A stretch of DNA of 64,000 nucleotides from Rhizopus arrhizus. Taxonomy: Eukaryota; Mucoromycota; Mucoromycetes; Mucorales; Rhizopodaceae. Each line of letters opens with the position of its first letter. The stretch's first letter is position 1. The notes beneath the pieces were generated by a model. The model did not search any database and had not been told where the DNA came from. It was given only the letters and a program-made list of their open reading frames with translations. The DNA is taken from positions 682,001-746,000 of the forward strand of contig JAKZZE010000008.1 of the NCBI GenBank assembly GCA_024220505.1, in the 5' to 3' direction. Below, piece after piece: positions 62,505 to 64,000 of the stretch. The position numbers were made by a program, and so were the translations under genes.

Positions 62505-64000
62505 TACACTTGTGTCATCTGCTACGAAGAAATATATCATGGTATTACTGATTAAAGGAGCCCTAAAGACAGCCAAGGACGTACATCGGATGCTCATACA
62601 ACTTGGGTATTCTATGACTTACCGTTCAGCAATAAACGTCCTTGTATTAATGGATTTTTATTCTAGGCGTAAAAAGAAGCAGCCTCTTTTAACTAGTAAC
62701 CACCGTAAGCAGAGGTTAGCATGGGCAAAGAAGTACCAAAACTGGTCTGTACAACAGTGGCATCAAGTAGTGTTCTCTGATGAAACGAAGATCAACATTT
62801 GGGGATCTGATGGCTGCAGATACTATTGGACCCAGCCTGGTGATGTCCTTCGTCCACACCACATAGATCTTTCAGTGAAGCATGGTGGCGGCAAATTGAT
62901 AATGTGGGGATGTATAACCAGTGAGGGACCAGGATATGCGTGCCAGGTATACGATGGTACCATGGACTCCTTGGTGTACCAGCATATTCTTGGAACAACT
63001 TACATGAAAACGATGAAGTACCACGGTATGAACAAGCGCACCATTTACCTTTAACAAGATAACCACCCAAAGCACAAGTCGAAATCGACAATGTCATGGC
63101 TCCAACAAAACAAGGTCCAGTACATTAACGATTGGCCACCTAATAGTCCGGATCTGAATCCCATAGAGCATGTGTGGCATTTGCTGAAACTTAGGTTAAG
63201 CCTTTATGAACGAAAGGCCAGAAACATCGACGAGCTATGGGAACGAGTTGACGTTGAATGGAACAAGCTAGATAAAGATGTTTGTAGAAGTTACATTGAC
63301 AGCATGCCTGATCGCATAGCAGCGGTAATCAAATCAAAAGGGAGATTTACTCGTTATTAAATAAATACTACTCATTTTATAATATAACGATTATAAAATT
63401 ATTGCGACTATTTCCTCTTTTCTTCCGCCATATGTTATCCTTATCAGTTTTATATGTGGGAAACGTAATACTCACTACCTAAGGTTACGCTCTATAGGCA
63501 TGGCTTGGATGTCGTACGGAGTGGAAGAGAAAAAAAAAAGTTAAAAATTATTTTAGGGTAGGTTGTCCCTATTTTTTCACCTAGTGTATGTCAGCATATT
63601 ATTCAGGATCATATCTGATTCCTTTTACTAAAATAAAGTGACTATAATCTTATGTATCCTTAACACAGGTACCTAGTCAACTTTGATCTGACTGGAGGCA
63701 TTTCATATAAATATATCTTTCCTCTCAATGAAGACAGGGCAATTCTCCCAGATCAGTTAAAGAACAATAAGATCTATAAAAACAACGAATTAAAAATTTT
63801 CATAATCGATTCAGTGATCATTCTTCAATCAAACATGTCAATTATTGGATCTACGCTCATAACTACTCATTTACCCGCCAACTGATAGAAGAATATAAAT
63901 AGTAGACTTTGTAATGATTTCTTTTTAAAAGATTAAGATTGTCTTAAATAAAGTTCATTCTCAAAAAGCATTCTTTTGGTTTTACTACTATTTTGATAAT

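Larger units (their letters stand above)
60697..63360 (+). pseudogene. T4 transposase, split by T5 and with one nonsense codon
   Basis: The first 56 codons (60697-60865) cover the helix-turn-helix and reach RGRHT. T5 inserted at a TA there, and the reading resumes at 62507 (LVSSATKKYI). FSDETKINIWGSDG, VKHGGGKLIMWG and PDLNPIEHVW are kept. The only other lesion I see is TAA at 63052-63054, at the same codon as in T6, just before QDN of the second catalytic motif. Confidence 0.88.
60298..63586 (+). mobile_element. T4: M-family Tc1-type transposon split by T5
   Basis: Inverted ends cactaggtgaaaaaataggg with TA flanks. About 1648 bp once T5 is removed, a close relative of T6. Confidence 0.93.
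59725..63666 (+). repeat. Solo K-type LTR 'K3', split by T4
   Basis: From tgtttaggaaagg to ccttaaca with the 5-bp duplication caggt (59720-59724, 63667-63671). T4 interrupts it at a TA after 60297. Confidence 0.92.
59494..64000 (+). repeat. G-type LTR leaving the window, split by K3
   Basis: It begins tgttgtagaacag, like the minus-strand start of 43111-45316, at 59494-59724 and resumes after K3 at 63672. It has not ended at the window edge. A TATA-like tcatataaatatatc lies near 63702. 59494-59719 and 63672-64000 contain no coding region. Confidence 0.65.

Noticed and set aside
1..64000. Host protein genes, rRNA, CRISPR or bacterial operons
   Set aside because: Every long ORF belongs to a recognised transposon protein or is its antisense or repeat by-product; nothing bacterial was seen.

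Overview
The window looks like a transposon graveyard from a eukaryote, most likely an AT-rich early-diverging fungus (Mucoromycota is my best guess, by inference only). The basis is the mix of chromodomain Ty3/gypsy retrotransposons, Tc1-type DNA transposons, a LINE with CCHC ORF1 and an endonuclease ORF2, and a nuclear tRNA-Ala. I see no convincing host protein-coding gene. Apart from the tRNA, almost every base belongs to a repeat.

Layout. (1) 1-11.7 kb: a tandem array of about 2.7-kb AT-rich non-coding units. The first is split by an intact-looking Ty3 element (El1, 1651-7603, minus). (2) 11.75-11.87 kb: a tRNA-like half on minus beside tRNA-Ala(AGC) on plus. (3) 11.9-34.7 kb: a nest of related 'H' LTRs inserted into each other, holding three elements. 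El5 (12090-18035, plus) is a Ty3-like element with no integrase. El2 (18758-24820, minus) and El3 (27750-33685, minus) are complete chromodomain elements. (4) 34.7-58.0 kb: an H solo LTR split by one LINE, whose 3' end is at 34.7 kb and 5' end at 57.45 kb. Its ORF2 has been broken by later arrivals: Tc1-type elements X1, T1 (containing solo LTR K4, which contains X2), T2 and T6, and a broken Ty3 element El4 (47.2-55.0 kb, containing solo LTR K2 and Tc1 copy T3). (5) 58.0-64.0 kb: more LTRs, ending in a G-type LTR that leaves the window and contains K3, then T4, then T5.

How the parts relate. Target-site duplications allow much of the insertion order to be read: 5 bp for the integrase-coding families and K, 4 bp for H, TA for Tc1, 17-18 bp for the LINE. 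El1, El2, El3 and El5 have paired LTRs of equal length in which I saw no differences by eye, so they are young. El2, El3 and El4 separate Gag from Pol by one in-frame stop (TGA, TAA, TAG), while El1 is one long ORF. El5 lacks integrase, so its family must be integrated by another element's enzyme. The El5/H LTRs also carry a conserved hairpin plus TGGTGGTCAC module that repeats the sequence just after the LTR.

Limits: all comparisons were by eye, no database search was possible, and family names El, H, K, G, J, T and X are local labels.
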